54,740 bases of DNA, taken from positions 1 through 54,740 of the forward strand of contig NZ_JALQCW010000062.1 in assembly GCF_023241715.1 (NCBI RefSeq), given 5' to 3'. Shown here in pieces: positions 22,960 through 32,024 of the stretch. Below the pieces are notes generated by a model. The model was not told where the DNA came from and ran no database searches. It was given only the letters and a program-made list of their open reading frames with translations. The number at the start of each line of letters is the position of its first letter. Within the stretch, counting starts at the first letter, position 1. This DNA is from Pseudomonas morbosilactucae (GTDB taxonomy: Bacteria; Pseudomonadota; Gammaproteobacteria; Pseudomonadales; Pseudomonadaceae). The translations under genes and the position numbers were made by a program.

Positions 22960-23132
22960 CTTCAACGCTCTTCCTTTGTTCGACGCCTTCGCAGAGCATG
23001 GCGCTTTCGCCAGGCAATGCGCTGTATGGGGGCCGAGTCTAGAGCCCGCCGACGCTTGGCGCCTATGCCGAAAGCGGTCAACCGCGCTGGCGTTTTTTGC
23101 CATGTCCACAGCCACTAGAGAGCCCAACCTTG

Positions 23133-24149
23133 ATGCGGGAAAAGGATTCGGTCGCGGTCTATTTCGTCCAGGTGATGACCCACGCCATGCGTGATCAGCC
23201 CGAGCGCCTGGCGGCGGTGCTGGCCGAGGCGGGCATCGAACCGGCACTGCTGCAGGACCCGTTGGCGCGGGTGCCGGCCAGCGCCTTTGCAGCGTTGTGG
23301 CTGATCCAGATTCGGCAATTGCAGGACGAGTTTTTCCAGCTCGATTCCCATGGCATGCCGCCGGGCAGTTTCGCCCTGATCTGCCGAGGGCTGATCCAGG
23401 AACCCACCCTGGAAAAAGCCCTGCGCCAGTGCCTGGCCAATTTCAGCCTGTTCCTGCGCGACTTTAGCGGCAGCTTCAGTGTGCGCGGCAAGCGCGCGGT
23501 GATCAGCCTCGACAGCCGGGCCGGCGACCCAGACAGCGGGCGCTATGGCGAAGAAACCTTCCTGGTGCTGATCATCAGCTTGCTGTGCTGGTTGGGCGGG
23601 CGGCGGATAGCCATCGACCGGGCGGACTTTCGCCATGGGCGGCCGGCCCTGAGTGACGATCCGCTGCTGTGGGGGCCGAACCTGACCTTTGCCGCCGGGC
23701 GCACGGAAATCGAGTTTGCCAGCCGGTTTCTGCGTTTGCCGGTGGTGCAGGATCTGGCCTCGCTGAAAGTCTTTTTGCGCAGTGCGCCGCAGTGGCTGGT
23801 GATTCGTTTTCGCAACCAGCACGGGTTGGCGACCCAGGTGTATCAGCGTCTGCGCCAGAGCCATTACAGCCAGTGGCCGACCCTGGAGGCCTTTGCCGCC
23901 GAGGTGCAGATCAGCCCCAGCACCTGCCGACGGCGCCTGGAGCGCGAGGGGTGTTCCTTCCAGGAAATCAAGGACGAGGTGCGCCGAGGGTTGGCGGTGG
24001 ACCTGCTGCGTCGCAGTGGCAGCAGCATCGTCGAGATTGCCGAACGCACCGGCTTCCAGGAGCCCAGCGCCTTCCACCGCGCCTTCAAGAAATGGACCGG
24101 CGAAAGCCCCGGCCGCTACCGCGCGCGCTTCCAGCCCGCCCCGCGTTAG
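23133..24149 (+). CDS. AraC-family transcriptional regulator
   Basis: 338 residues from ATG 23133; an earlier in-frame ATG at 23097 is possible and cannot be excluded. N-terminal domain resembles the PF12625-type arabinose-binding-like domain of OruR/ArgR-like Pseudomonas regulators; C-terminal double HTH (EVQISPSTCRRRLEREG ... SIVEIAERTGFQEPSAFHRAFKKWTG). Divergent from the hydroxyacyl-CoA dehydrogenase gene, which it may control. Confidence 0.85.
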   Translation: MREKDSVAVYFVQVMTHAMRDQPERLAAVLAEAGIEPALLQDPLARVPASAFAALWLIQIRQLQDEFFQLDSHGMPPGSFALICRGLIQEPTLEKALRQCLANFSLFLRDFSGSFSVRGKRAVISLDSRAGDPDSGRYGEETFLVLIISLLCWLGGRRIAIDRADFRHGRPALSDDPLLWGPNLTFAAGRTEIEFASRFLRLPVVQDLASLKVFLRSAPQWLVIRFRNQHGLATQVYQRLRQSHYSQWPTLEAFAAEVQISPSTCRRRLEREGCSFQEIKDEVRRGLAVDLLRRSGSSIVEIAERTGFQEPSAFHRAFKKWTGESPGRYRARFQPAPR

Positions 24150-24187
24150 CCGGGGGCCATGACGCAGAGCGTCACGGGCTGGCTCGT

Positions 24188-24251
24188 GTGGGAGCTGGCT
24201 TGCCAGCGATGGGGCCCTGAAGCCGCCATCGCCGGCAAGCCGGCTCCTACA
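24188..24251. repeat. REP pair
   Basis: GTGGGAGCTGGCTTGCCAGC and the inverted ATCGCCGGCAAGCCGGCTCC, separated by about 23 bases, between the convergent AraC and acoR genes. Confidence 0.85.
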
Positions 24252-24271
24252 GGGTGGGGTTGTTTGGGGTT

Positions 24272-26131
24272 TCAGGCGGGGCGGCGGCCGGGCATTTCGA
24301 TGCCGTGCTGGTGCACGCGGCGGTACAGGGTGGCGCGGGAGATGCCCAGGGCATTGGCCGCTGCCGTGGGCTTCCAGCGGTGCCGCACCAGGGCGTCCAG
24401 CAGGGCCTGGCGTTCGGGGCTGGCGCCCGGTTCCCGCAGCACCTGTTCCGGCTCGGCGCCGCGCAGTTGTTCGGGCAGGTCATTGAGCTGAATCAGCTCG
24501 GCCTCGCACACCGCGCAGGCATAGCGCAGCACATGTCGCAATTGCCGGACATTGCCCGGCCAGCGGTACCCCAGCAGGCACTCCAGGGCCGCGCCGGCCA
24601 GTTGCACGGGCACGCCGCACAGGGCCGACTCCTCCTCAAGAATCCGCTGAATCAGGCGCAGCCGATCACTGCGTTCGCGCAGCGGCGGCAACTGAAACCG
24701 CGCGCCGCCCAGGCGGAAATACAGGTCTTCGCGAAAGCTGCCTTCCGCCACCTGGGTTTCCAGGTCGCGGTGCGTGGCGCAGATCACTTGGATGTCCACC
24801 GCCTTGCGCTGGGACGCGCCCAAGGGCGCCACTTCACCCTCGGCCAACACCCGCAGCAAGCGGGTCTGCAAGGCCAGGGGCATATCGCCAATTTCATCGA
24901 GAAACAGGGTGCCGCCATCGGCCTGTTGCAACAGCCCCTGCATGCCTTTGCTGGAGGCCCCGGTAAAGGCCCCGGCGACGTAGCCGAACAGCTCGCTCTC
25001 GATCAGGCTTTCGGGAATCGCCGCGCAGTTCACCGCGATAAACGGCCGGTCCCGGCGCTGGCTGGCCAGGTGCAGTTGCCGGGCGAATACTTCCTTGCCG
25101 GAGCCGGTTTCACCCTGGATCAGCACCGGCAGGTGACGGTCCTTGACCCGCACCGCCAGGCGCAGGCTGTCGGCCACCCGTGGGTCTTCCTCGCTTGGCA
25201 GTAAGTGGTGCTGGCGCGTCGGGTTTGGGCGCCGGGGTGCGCTGAGGCGGGCATGCAGGTCGTTAAGCAGGCACAGCGACGCGTCGCCGGCGCGGTGCAA
25301 CAGTTGCGGGTCGAACACCTGGCCGATGTGCTGGGGCAGTTGCCCGTAGCGTTGCAGCAGGTAGTGCCGCGCTGCCGGGTTCAGCGCTTGCAGGCAGCCG
25401 TCGTCGTCCCAGGCAAACAGGTAGTCCGGCTGGCTGTCGACGTAGCCCGGGCTGCCGTGGGCCCGCAGCACCCAGTAACCCTGGGCGCTGCTCATGAAAA
25501 AGGCCTGTTCGATCTCCCGCGCGCTCTGCACCACCATCTGCCGGATCAGGTGTTGGGAGCGACGGTCATCGGGGGAGCGCACGGCCGACACATCCAGTAC
25601 CCCGAGCAGTTCGCCCTGGGGGTCGAACACCGGTGCGGCGGAGCAGGTCAGGCCGATAAAGGCGGCGCGGAAGTGGTCGCGCTTGTGCACCGTGACCGGC
25701 GCCTTGGCAGTCAGCACCGCGGCCACGCCGCAGGTGCCTTCTTCGCCTTCCGACCAGCAGGTGCCCAGGTACAGCCCGGCCTTGCGGCAGTCATTGCGGA
25801 TGGTGCTTTCCACCCGGTAGTCGATGGTCTGGCCCTGGGCGTCGGTGAGCAGCACGCAGTAGTCGGCGTCGCGCACGCGGCCGTGGAGGCGGGCCACTTC
25901 TTCGCTGGCAATGCGCAAGAACAGCTCGGAGCGCTCGCGGCATTCCTTGAGCACGTTGTGGGAAAGGATCCGCGGCCCTTGCAGCGAACCCGGGTCCAGG
26001 TGGTGCTGGTCCATGGAGCGGCGCCAGGAATCGAGAATCAGGCTGGGAACAGGCAACTGCGGCAGGTGCGCAGCGTTTTTCAAGACACGGCTGACGCAAT
26101 CCACATGCGCCTTCGAGTGTGCGGAAAGCAT
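24272..26131 (-). CDS. acoR: Sigma54-dependent activator of acetoin catabolism
   Basis: 619 residues. N-terminal GAF-type sensor (about 50-230: FLRIASEEVARL, NDCRKAGLYLGTCWSEGEEGTCG), linker, AAA+ domain with Walker A GETGSGKE near 343, intact GAFTGA loop near 389 and Walker B GTLFLDEIGD, and a C-terminal Fis-type HTH (ANALGISRATLYRRVHQHG). No receiver domain, so it responds to a ligand; AcoR proteins respond to acetoin or acetaldehyde. Divergent from acoX, with tandem palindromes and a -24/-12 promoter between, which makes the assignment strong. Confidence 0.9.
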   Translation of the reverse strand: MLSAHSKAHVDCVSRVLKNAAHLPQLPVPSLILDSWRRSMDQHHLDPGSLQGPRILSHNVLKECRERSELFLRIASEEVARLHGRVRDADYCVLLTDAQGQTIDYRVESTIRNDCRKAGLYLGTCWSEGEEGTCGVAAVLTAKAPVTVHKRDHFRAAFIGLTCSAAPVFDPQGELLGVLDVSAVRSPDDRRSQHLIRQMVVQSAREIEQAFFMSSAQGYWVLRAHGSPGYVDSQPDYLFAWDDDGCLQALNPAARHYLLQRYGQLPQHIGQVFDPQLLHRAGDASLCLLNDLHARLSAPRRPNPTRQHHLLPSEEDPRVADSLRLAVRVKDRHLPVLIQGETGSGKEVFARQLHLASQRRDRPFIAVNCAAIPESLIESELFGYVAGAFTGASSKGMQGLLQQADGGTLFLDEIGDMPLALQTRLLRVLAEGEVAPLGASQRKAVDIQVICATHRDLETQVAEGSFREDLYFRLGGARFQLPPLRERSDRLRLIQRILEEESALCGVPVQLAGAALECLLGYRWPGNVRQLRHVLRYACAVCEAELIQLNDLPEQLRGAEPEQVLREPGASPERQALLDALVRHRWKPTAAANALGISRATLYRRVHQHGIEMPGRRPA

Positions 26132-26219
26132 TCAGGCCTCCGGTTCAGCTTCTTATCGTTGTGGGCGCATTAAGCGCCGATCCTCGGGTGGCGACAAGCG
26201 CCGCCTGCCCGAACGGCCA

Positions 26220-26242
26220 CCCTGAGACGTCACGTCTCAGGG
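26220..26242. promoter_or_regulatory. Perfect palindrome, upstream activator site 1 for AcoR
   Basis: 11-bp arms CCCTGAGACGT and ACGTCTCAGGG around a central C at 26231. It lies about 88 bases from the acoR start and about 130 upstream of the -24 box at 26361. Best candidate for the AcoR enhancer. Confidence 0.75.
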
Positions 26243-26264
26243 TCTCGCCGTTGGCCCGTGCAAG

Positions 26265-26283
26265 CTGACATGCCACGTCTCAG
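26265..26283. promoter_or_regulatory. Imperfect second copy of the AcoR site
   Basis: CTGACATGCCACGTCTCAG keeps the right half (ACGTCTCAG) exactly and 6 of 9 bases of the left half. Its centre is 43 bases from the first, close to four helical turns, so both would face the same side of the DNA. Confidence 0.6.
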
Positions 26284-26293
26284 CGGCGGCAGG

Positions 26294-26306
26294 CATCAAG
26301 CGCTTT
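26294..26306 (+). promoter_or_regulatory. Near-match IHF site in the aco control region
   Basis: CATCAAGCGCTTT matches WATCAA-N4-TTR at 11 of 13 positions and lies between the palindromes and the -24/-12 promoter. Confidence 0.3.
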
Positions 26307-26360
26307 GCCATCGGCAAGCAACCGCTCTGCAACGGGCTTTTTCAAGTGTTTTTGCGCAAC

Positions 26361-26376
26361 TGGCATCGGCCTTGCT
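26361..26376 (+). promoter_or_regulatory. Sigma54 (-24/-12) promoter of the aco operon
   Basis: TGGCATCGGCCTTGCT matches the sigma54 consensus at every core base. Transcription should start near 26388, so reading frames opening before that, such as one at 26305, are not the acoX start. Confidence 0.88.
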
Positions 26377-26443
26377 CTAAGCCTGGTAACCCGTTCTGGC
26401 CACCCGCCCGACGGGCCACCCAATAATAAAAAAGAGGTGCCCT

Positions 26444-26494
26444 ATGTCCTCCTGCCGAGGCCTGTTTCCTGTCCTGCCCGGGCTTGTGTCATGA
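26444..26494 (+). CDS. 16-codon leader ORF coupled to acoX
   Basis: ATG 26444 follows a strong AAGAGGTG site, unlike acoX itself. The frame encodes MSSCRGLFPVLPGLVS and its TGA (26492-26494) overlaps the acoX ATG at 26491. The leader could feed ribosomes to acoX by termination-reinitiation. A perfect Crc CA motif (AATAATAA, 26422-26429) lies just before its site. Whether the peptide matters is unknown; a frameshifted acoX N terminus is the alternative. Confidence 0.45.
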   Translation: MSSCRGLFPVLPGLVS

Positions 26495-27603
26495 GCCGTG
26501 TCATCAGCCGCCCGCCCTTGACCGTGGGCATCATCGCCAACCCGGCCTCGGGGCGCGATGTGCGCCGCCTGACCGCCAACGCCGGGCTGTTTTCCAGCAC
26601 CGACAAGGTCTCGGTGATTCAGCGCCTGCTGGCGGCCTTTGGCGCCACCGGCATCGAGCGGGTGCTGATGCCCACCGACATGACCGGCATCGCCGCCGCC
26701 GTGCTGAAGAACAGCACCAGCCGCCAGGCCCGGGACAATCACTGGCCGGCCCTGGAGTTTCTTGACCTGACCCTGCGCCAGACCGTCGAAGACACCCGCC
26801 ACGCCGCACGCTGGATGGCCGAGCGCGGGGTGTCCCTGATTGCCGTGCTGGGGGGTGACGGCACCCATAAGGCGGTGGCCGCCGAGGTCGGTGATGTTCC
26901 GCTGTTGACCCTGTCCACCGGCACCAACAACGCCTTCCCGGAGCTGCGTGAAGCCACCAGCGCCGGGCTGGCTGGCGGCCTCTATGCCAGTGGCCGAGTG
27001 CCGCCCGAGATTGCCCTGCGGCGCAATAAACGGCTGCTGGTGCGCGAGCCGGCAAGGGGCCTGTGTGAAGTGGCTTTGGTGGATGTGGCGGTGTCGCCCC
27101 TGGCCTTTGTCGGCGCCCGGGCCATCAGCCGCGGGGCGGACCTGGCCGAGGTTTTCGTGACCTTTGCCGAGCCCCAGTCCATTGGGATTTCCGCCCTGTG
27201 CGGGTTGTGGATGCCGGTCACCCGCCAAGACCCCCACGGCGCCTGGATGCGCCTGGATCCGAACGCCCCCGAGGCGCTGCTGGTGCCCCTGGCGCCCGGC
27301 CTGTTGCAGGGCTGTGGGGTGCTGGACGCCGGCTACCTGGCGCCTGATGTGCCTCAGCCCCTGGCGCTGGCCAGCGGCACCCTGGCCCTGGATGGCGAGC
27401 GCGAAATCGAATTCAACGCCCATGACCGGCCCACGGTCACCCTGGATGCCGGCGGCCCGCTGAGCATCGACGTCAACGCGGTCCTGGCCCACGCGGCGCA
27501 GCAACGCCTGCTGGCCATCGACCGCCACCACCGGCAACACCCCGTGAACCTTCAGCCCCAAGACACCCTGGAGAATAAAAATGTCGACACCCTTAACCAC
27601 TGA
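26491..27603 (+). CDS. acoX: AcoX, NAD-kinase-like protein of the acetoin operon
   Basis: 370 residues from ATG 26491 (MSRVISRPPLTVGIIANPASG). The diacylglycerol/NAD-kinase fold is visible: VGIIANPASGRD at the start and the GGDGTHKAV motif near 130, followed by STGTNNAFP. AcoX is conserved in acetoin operons but its role is not established. The start has no good ribosome site of its own and overlaps the leader ORF stop. The 3' end overlaps acoA by 23 bases. Confidence 0.87.
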   Translation: MSRVISRPPLTVGIIANPASGRDVRRLTANAGLFSSTDKVSVIQRLLAAFGATGIERVLMPTDMTGIAAAVLKNSTSRQARDNHWPALEFLDLTLRQTVEDTRHAARWMAERGVSLIAVLGGDGTHKAVAAEVGDVPLLTLSTGTNNAFPELREATSAGLAGGLYASGRVPPEIALRRNKRLLVREPARGLCEVALVDVAVSPLAFVGARAISRGADLAEVFVTFAEPQSIGISALCGLWMPVTRQDPHGAWMRLDPNAPEALLVPLAPGLLQGCGVLDAGYLAPDVPQPLALASGTLALDGEREIEFNAHDRPTVTLDAGGPLSIDVNAVLAHAAQQRLLAIDRHHRQHPVNLQPQDTLENKNVDTLNH

Positions 27604-28558
27604 ACAACTGCTGCACGCCTACCAGGTGATGCGCACCATCCGCGCCTTCGAAGAACGCCTGCACGTGGAATTCGCCACTGGCGAGATCCCCGGTTTCGTC
27701 CACCTGTATGCCGGTGAGGAGGCCTCCGCCGCTGGGGTCATGGCCCACCTGCGGGACGACGACTGCATCGCCTCCAACCACCGTGGCCACGGCCATTGCA
27801 TCGCCAAGGGCGTGGACGTGTACGGGATGATGGCGGAGATCTACGGCAAGAAAACCGGGGTCTGCCAGGGCAAGGGCGGCTCCATGCACATCGCCGATTT
27901 CGAGAAGGGCATGCTCGGCGCCAATGGCATTGTCGGGGCCGGTGCGCCGCTGGTGGTGGGGGCGGCCCTGGCGGCCCGGCTGCAAGGCACCGACGGCGTG
28001 TCCGTGGTGTTCTTCGGCGACGGCGGCTCCAACGAAGGCGCGGTGTTCGAGGCCATGAACATGGCCTCGGTGTGGAACCTGCCGTGCCTGTTTATCGCCG
28101 AGAACAACGGCTACGCCGAGGCCACGGCATCCAACTGGTCGGTGGCCTGCGATCACATTGCCGACCGCGCCGCCGGCTTCGGCATGCCCGGGGTCACGGT
28201 GGACGGCTTCGACTTCTTTGCCGTGCACGAAGCCGCCGGTGCCGCCGTGGAACGGGCCCGGGCCGGGGAGGGGCCGTCGTTGATCGAGGTCAAGCTGACC
28301 CGTTACTACGGTCACTTCGAAGGCGATGCCCAGACCTACCGCGCGCCGGATGAGGTCAAGCATTTCCGCGAGCACCAGGACTGCCTGATGCAGTTCCGCG
28401 AGCGCACCGTCCGCTCCGGCCTGGTCCAGGCCAGCCAGCTCGATCAGATCGACAAGGATGTGGACACCCTGATCGAAAACGCCGTGCGCAAGGCCAAGTC
28501 CGACCCCAAGCCGAGCGCGGCCGACCTGCTGAGCGACGTTTACGTCTCCTACCCCTGA
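27581..28558 (+). CDS. acoA: Acetoin dehydrogenase E1 alpha subunit
   Basis: 325 residues. Thiamine-diphosphate-dependent cleavage of acetoin to acetaldehyde and an acetyl group, with AcoB. TPP/Mg motif GDGGSNEGAVFEAMNMASVWNLPCLFIAENN near 145-175, and HLYAGEEA, SNHRGHGH and GKGGSMH blocks typical of E1 alpha. Start ATG 27581 follows GGAG. A CA motif AATAAAAA (27574-27581) spans the start, suggesting Crc/Hfq repression. Confidence 0.94.
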   Translation: MSTPLTTEQLLHAYQVMRTIRAFEERLHVEFATGEIPGFVHLYAGEEASAAGVMAHLRDDDCIASNHRGHGHCIAKGVDVYGMMAEIYGKKTGVCQGKGGSMHIADFEKGMLGANGIVGAGAPLVVGAALAARLQGTDGVSVVFFGDGGSNEGAVFEAMNMASVWNLPCLFIAENNGYAEATASNWSVACDHIADRAAGFGMPGVTVDGFDFFAVHEAAGAAVERARAGEGPSLIEVKLTRYYGHFEGDAQTYRAPDEVKHFREHQDCLMQFRERTVRSGLVQASQLDQIDKDVDTLIENAVRKAKSDPKPSAADLLSDVYVSYP

Positions 28559-28591
28559 ATACTCCCTATAACAAGAATCGAGACCTCTATC

Positions 28592-29608
28592 ATGGCGAGA
28601 AAAATCAGTTACCAGCAGGCCATCAACGAAGCCCTGGCCCAGGAAATGCGCCGCGACCCCAGCGTGTTCATCATGGGTGAAGACGTCGCCGGCGGTGCCG
28701 GTGCCCCCGGTGAAAACGATGCCTGGGGCGGCGTGCTGGGCGTGACCAAGGGCCTGTACCACCAATTCCCCGGGCGAGTGCTGGATACGCCACTGTCGGA
28801 GATCGGCTACGTCGGCGCCGCCGTGGGCGCGGCCACTCGCGGCGTGCGGCCGGTGTGCGAGTTGATGTTCGTCGACTTCGCCGGCTGCTGCCTGGACCAG
28901 ATCCTCAACCAGGCGGCCAAATTCCGCTACATGTTCGGCGGCAAGGCGCAGACCCCGCTGGTGATCCGCACCATGGTCGGTGCCGGCTTGCGCGCCGCCG
29001 CCCAGCACTCGCAGATGCTCACCTCGCTGTGGACCCACATCCCCGGCCTGAAGGTGGTCTGCCCGTCGTCGCCCTACGACGCCAAGGGCTTGCTGATCCA
29101 GGCCATCCGCGACAACGACCCGGTGATTTTCTGCGAGCACAAAATGCTCTACAGCCTGCAGGGCGAGGTGCCGGAAGAGCTCTACACCATCCCCTTCGGT
29201 GAGGCCAACTTCCTGCGCGACGGCAAGGATGTGACCCTGGTGTCCTACGGGCGCACGGTCAACACCGCGATGGACGCGGCGCGCAGCCTGGCGGGGCGGG
29301 GCATCGATTGCGAGGTCATCGACCTGCGCACCACCAGCCCGCTGGATGAGGACAGCATCCTTGAAAGCGTGGAGAAAACCGGGCGTCTTGTCGTGATCGA
29401 CGAAGCCAACCCGCGCTGTTCCATGGCCACTGACATCTCGGCCCTGGTGGCGCAAAAAGCCTTCGCCGCCCTCAAGGCCCCGATTGAAATGGTCACCGCG
29501 CCCCACACCCCGGTGCCGTTCTCCGACGCCTTGGAAGACCTGTACATCCCCGACGCGGCGAAGATCGAAAACGCCGTGCTCAAGGTCATCGAATGGAGCC
29601 AGCGCTGA
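28592..29608 (+). CDS. acoB: Acetoin dehydrogenase E1 beta subunit
   Basis: 338 residues. Pairs with AcoA to form the heterotetrameric E1. Hallmarks of E1 beta: MGEDVAGGAGAPGEN, PLSEIGYVGAAVGAA, GGKAQTPLVIRTMVG, VVCPSSPYDAKGLL and CEVIDLRTTSPLDED. 33 bases after acoA; the gap carries a CA motif AACAAGAA (28570-28577) ahead of the start. The stop shares one base with the acoC start (TGATG). Confidence 0.94.
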   Translation: MARKISYQQAINEALAQEMRRDPSVFIMGEDVAGGAGAPGENDAWGGVLGVTKGLYHQFPGRVLDTPLSEIGYVGAAVGAATRGVRPVCELMFVDFAGCCLDQILNQAAKFRYMFGGKAQTPLVIRTMVGAGLRAAAQHSQMLTSLWTHIPGLKVVCPSSPYDAKGLLIQAIRDNDPVIFCEHKMLYSLQGEVPEELYTIPFGEANFLRDGKDVTLVSYGRTVNTAMDAARSLAGRGIDCEVIDLRTTSPLDEDSILESVEKTGRLVVIDEANPRCSMATDISALVAQKAFAALKAPIEMVTAPHTPVPFSDALEDLYIPDAAKIENAVLKVIEWSQR

Positions 29609-30720
29609 TGAGCCAGATTCATACCCTGACCATGCCCAAGTGGGGCTTGTCCATGACCGAGGGCCGGGTCGATGCCTGGCTCAAGGAAGAAGGCCAGGCC
29701 ATCACCAAGGGCGATGAAGTGCTGGACGTGGAGACCGACAAGATCTCCAGCAGCGTCGAGGCGCCGTTCTCCGGCATCCTGCGGCGGCAGATCGCTCGCC
29801 AGGACGAAACCCTGTCCGTCGGCGCCTTGCTCGGCATCGTGGTCGAGGGCGAGGCCAGCGATGCCGAAGTCGACGCGGTGATCGAGGCGTTCCAGGCGTC
29901 CTTTGTGCCCGGTGATGCGGCGGACGAAGACTGCGGGCCGGCGCCGCAGAAAATCGAACTGGACGGCCGGGTGATCCGTTACTTCGAGCGCGGCGAGGGC
30001 GACGTCCCCCTGGTGCTGGTGCACGGCTTTGGCGGCGACCTGAACAACTGGCTGTTCAACCACGAAGCCCTGGCCGCCGGGCGCCGGGTGATTGCCCTTG
30101 ACCTGCCGGGCCATGGCGAGTCGGGCAAGGTGTTGCAACGGGGCGACCTGGATGAGCTGAGCGGGGTGCTGCTGGCCTTGCTCGATCACTTGGACATTCC
30201 CGTCGTCCACCTGGTGGGCCACTCCATGGGCGGTGCGGTGTCCCTCAATACCGCGCGCCTGGCGCCGCAGCGAGTGCGTTCCCTGACCCTGATCGGCAGC
30301 GCTGGCCTGGGCATGGAAATCAACGGCGGCTACCTGCAAGGGTTTGTCGAGGCGGCCAACCGCAACGCCCTCAAGCCGCAACTGGTGCAGCTGTTCTCCA
30401 ATGCCGACTTGGTGAACCGGCAGATGCTCGACGACATGCTCAAGTACAAGCGTCTGGAAGGGGTGGACGTGGCCCTCGGCCAGTTGGCCGCGAACCTGTT
30501 CGCCGATGGCCGCCAGCAAGCTGACCTGCGCGCCGTGGTGCAGGACGGGCAGCAGCCGGTGCTGGTGATCTGGGGCAGCGACGACGGGATTATCCCGGTC
30601 AGCCACAGCGCCGGTCTCAAGGCCCAGGTTGAGGTGCTGCCGGGGCAGGGGCACATGGTGCAGATGGAAGCGGCGGAGCAGGTCAACCGCCTGATTCTCG
30701 AGTTTATTCGCCAGCACTGA
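29608..30720 (+). CDS. acoC: Acetoin dehydrogenase E2 (lipoyl domain plus alpha/beta hydrolase fold)
   Basis: 370 residues from ATG 29608, overlapping the acoB stop. Lipoyl domain 1-80 with the modified Lys45 in VETDKISSS; linker; then an alpha/beta-hydrolase-type acetyltransferase domain with HGFGGD near 140, nucleophile in GHSMGG near 206 and a final GQGHMVQ His. This single-lipoyl, hydrolase-fold E2 is the AcoC type rather than the pyruvate dehydrogenase E2. It passes acetyl groups to CoA. Confidence 0.93.
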   Translation: MSQIHTLTMPKWGLSMTEGRVDAWLKEEGQAITKGDEVLDVETDKISSSVEAPFSGILRRQIARQDETLSVGALLGIVVEGEASDAEVDAVIEAFQASFVPGDAADEDCGPAPQKIELDGRVIRYFERGEGDVPLVLVHGFGGDLNNWLFNHEALAAGRRVIALDLPGHGESGKVLQRGDLDELSGVLLALLDHLDIPVVHLVGHSMGGAVSLNTARLAPQRVRSLTLIGSAGLGMEINGGYLQGFVEAANRNALKPQLVQLFSNADLVNRQMLDDMLKYKRLEGVDVALGQLAANLFADGRQQADLRAVVQDGQQPVLVIWGSDDGIIPVSHSAGLKAQVEVLPGQGHMVQMEAAEQVNRLILEFIRQH

Positions 30721-30778
30721 AGTTCACTGCGGCGGCCAGCGGGCCGTCGCAGCCATACAAGATCCAGGAGAAGCCAAG

Positions 30779-31873
30779 ATGAGTGTTTCCCTCAAATCGA
30801 CCCAAAGCATGCGTGCCGCCGTGTGGCATGGTCGCAACGATATCCGCGTTGAAGACGTGCCCCTGCCGGGCACGCCACCGGCCGGCTGGGTGCAGATCCG
30901 CGTCGAGTGGTGCGGCATCTGCGGTTCCGACTTGCATGAGTACGTGGCCGGCCCGGTGTTCATTCCGGTGGACGCGCCGCACCCCCTGACCGGGATCAAG
31001 GGCCAGTGCATCCTCGGCCATGAGTTCTGCGGCGAGATCGTCGAGTTGGGCGCCGGGGTCGAGGGTTTCAGCGTCGGTGAGCCGGTGGCGGCCGATGCCT
31101 GCCAGCACTGCGGCACCTGTTATTACTGCACCCACGGCCTGTACAACATCTGCGAAAACCTGGCCTTCACCGGGTTGATGAACAACGGCGCCTTTGCCGA
31201 ATGGGTCAACGTACCGGCCAACCTGCTGTACAAATTGCCGGCCAATTTCCCGGCCGAAGCCGGGGCGCTGATCGAGCCCCTGGCGGTGGGCATGCACGCG
31301 GTGAAAAAGGCCGGCAACCTGCTGGGGCAGAACGTGGTGGTGGTCGGTGCCGGGACCATCGGCCTGTGCACCATCATGTGCGCCAAGGCCGCCGGCGCGG
31401 CCCAGGTCATCGCCCTGGAAATGTCCGGCGCGCGCAAAGCCAAGGCCCTGGAAGTCGGCGCCACCCATGTACTCGACCCCAAGGAATGTGACGCCCTGGC
31501 CGAGGTCAAGCGCCTGACCGGCGGTTTGGGGGCCGATGTCAGCTTTGAATGCATCGGCAACAAACGCACGGCCAAACTGGCCATCGATCTGATCCGCAAA
31601 GCCGGCAAATGCGTGCTGGTGGGCATCTTCGAAGAGCCCAGCGAGTTCAACTTCTTCGAACTGGTGGCCACCGAGAAACAGGTGCTGGGCTCCCTGGCCT
31701 ACAACGGTGAATTCGCCGACGTGATCGCCTTTATCGCCGACGGCCGCCTGGACATCACGCCGCTGGTGACCGGGCGCATTCAGCTGGAAGAGATCGTTGG
31801 CCAGGGCTTTGAAGAACTGGTCAACAACAAGGAACACAACGTGAAAATCATCGTGTCACCGGGTCGCGTGTAG
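30779..31873 (+). CDS. bdh: Zn-dependent 2,3-butanediol dehydrogenase
   Basis: 364 residues. Medium-chain dehydrogenase: catalytic Zn ligands in WCGICGSDLHE and GHEFCGE, structural Zn cysteines CQHCGTCYYC...NIC, and NAD motif VVVVGAGTIG. In acetoin operons this enzyme oxidises 2,3-butanediol to acetoin, feeding AcoABC. Start ATG 30779 has CAGGAG. Last gene of the operon, followed by a terminator at 31895. No dihydrolipoamide dehydrogenase gene is in the cluster. Confidence 0.9.
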   Translation: MSVSLKSTQSMRAAVWHGRNDIRVEDVPLPGTPPAGWVQIRVEWCGICGSDLHEYVAGPVFIPVDAPHPLTGIKGQCILGHEFCGEIVELGAGVEGFSVGEPVAADACQHCGTCYYCTHGLYNICENLAFTGLMNNGAFAEWVNVPANLLYKLPANFPAEAGALIEPLAVGMHAVKKAGNLLGQNVVVVGAGTIGLCTIMCAKAAGAAQVIALEMSGARKAKALEVGATHVLDPKECDALAEVKRLTGGLGADVSFECIGNKRTAKLAIDLIRKAGKCVLVGIFEEPSEFNFFELVATEKQVLGSLAYNGEFADVIAFIADGRLDITPLVTGRIQLEEIVGQGFEELVNNKEHNVKIIVSPGRV

Positions 31874-31894
31874 CACGCCCCAGCGGGCGATTTG

Positions 31895-31926
31895 GCGATG
31901 GCCGTGGGTGGCCATCGCACTTTTTT
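31895..31926 (+). terminator. Rho-independent terminator of the aco operon
   Basis: Stem GCGATGGCC (31895-31903) / GGCCATCGC (31910-31918), loop GTGGGT, then AC and six T (31921-31926). Confidence 0.9.
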
Positions 31927-32024
31927 GGTTTTTTGCGTTCTATCACCAGGCCTGGCCGCGTTGATCCCCAATGCCGCCCGTGAATCCAGACCCGGTGCCG
32001 ATGGCCTACGCTCCCTCTTCTTGC

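Noticed and set aside
26305..26490. N-terminal extension of acoX opening at 26305
   Set aside because: It would start upstream of the sigma54 promoter (26361-26376) and carry a non-family N terminus.
30721..30778. Possible attenuator between acoC and the butanediol dehydrogenase gene
   Set aside because: A weak GC stem is present but without a T run; nothing beyond chance for this GC content.
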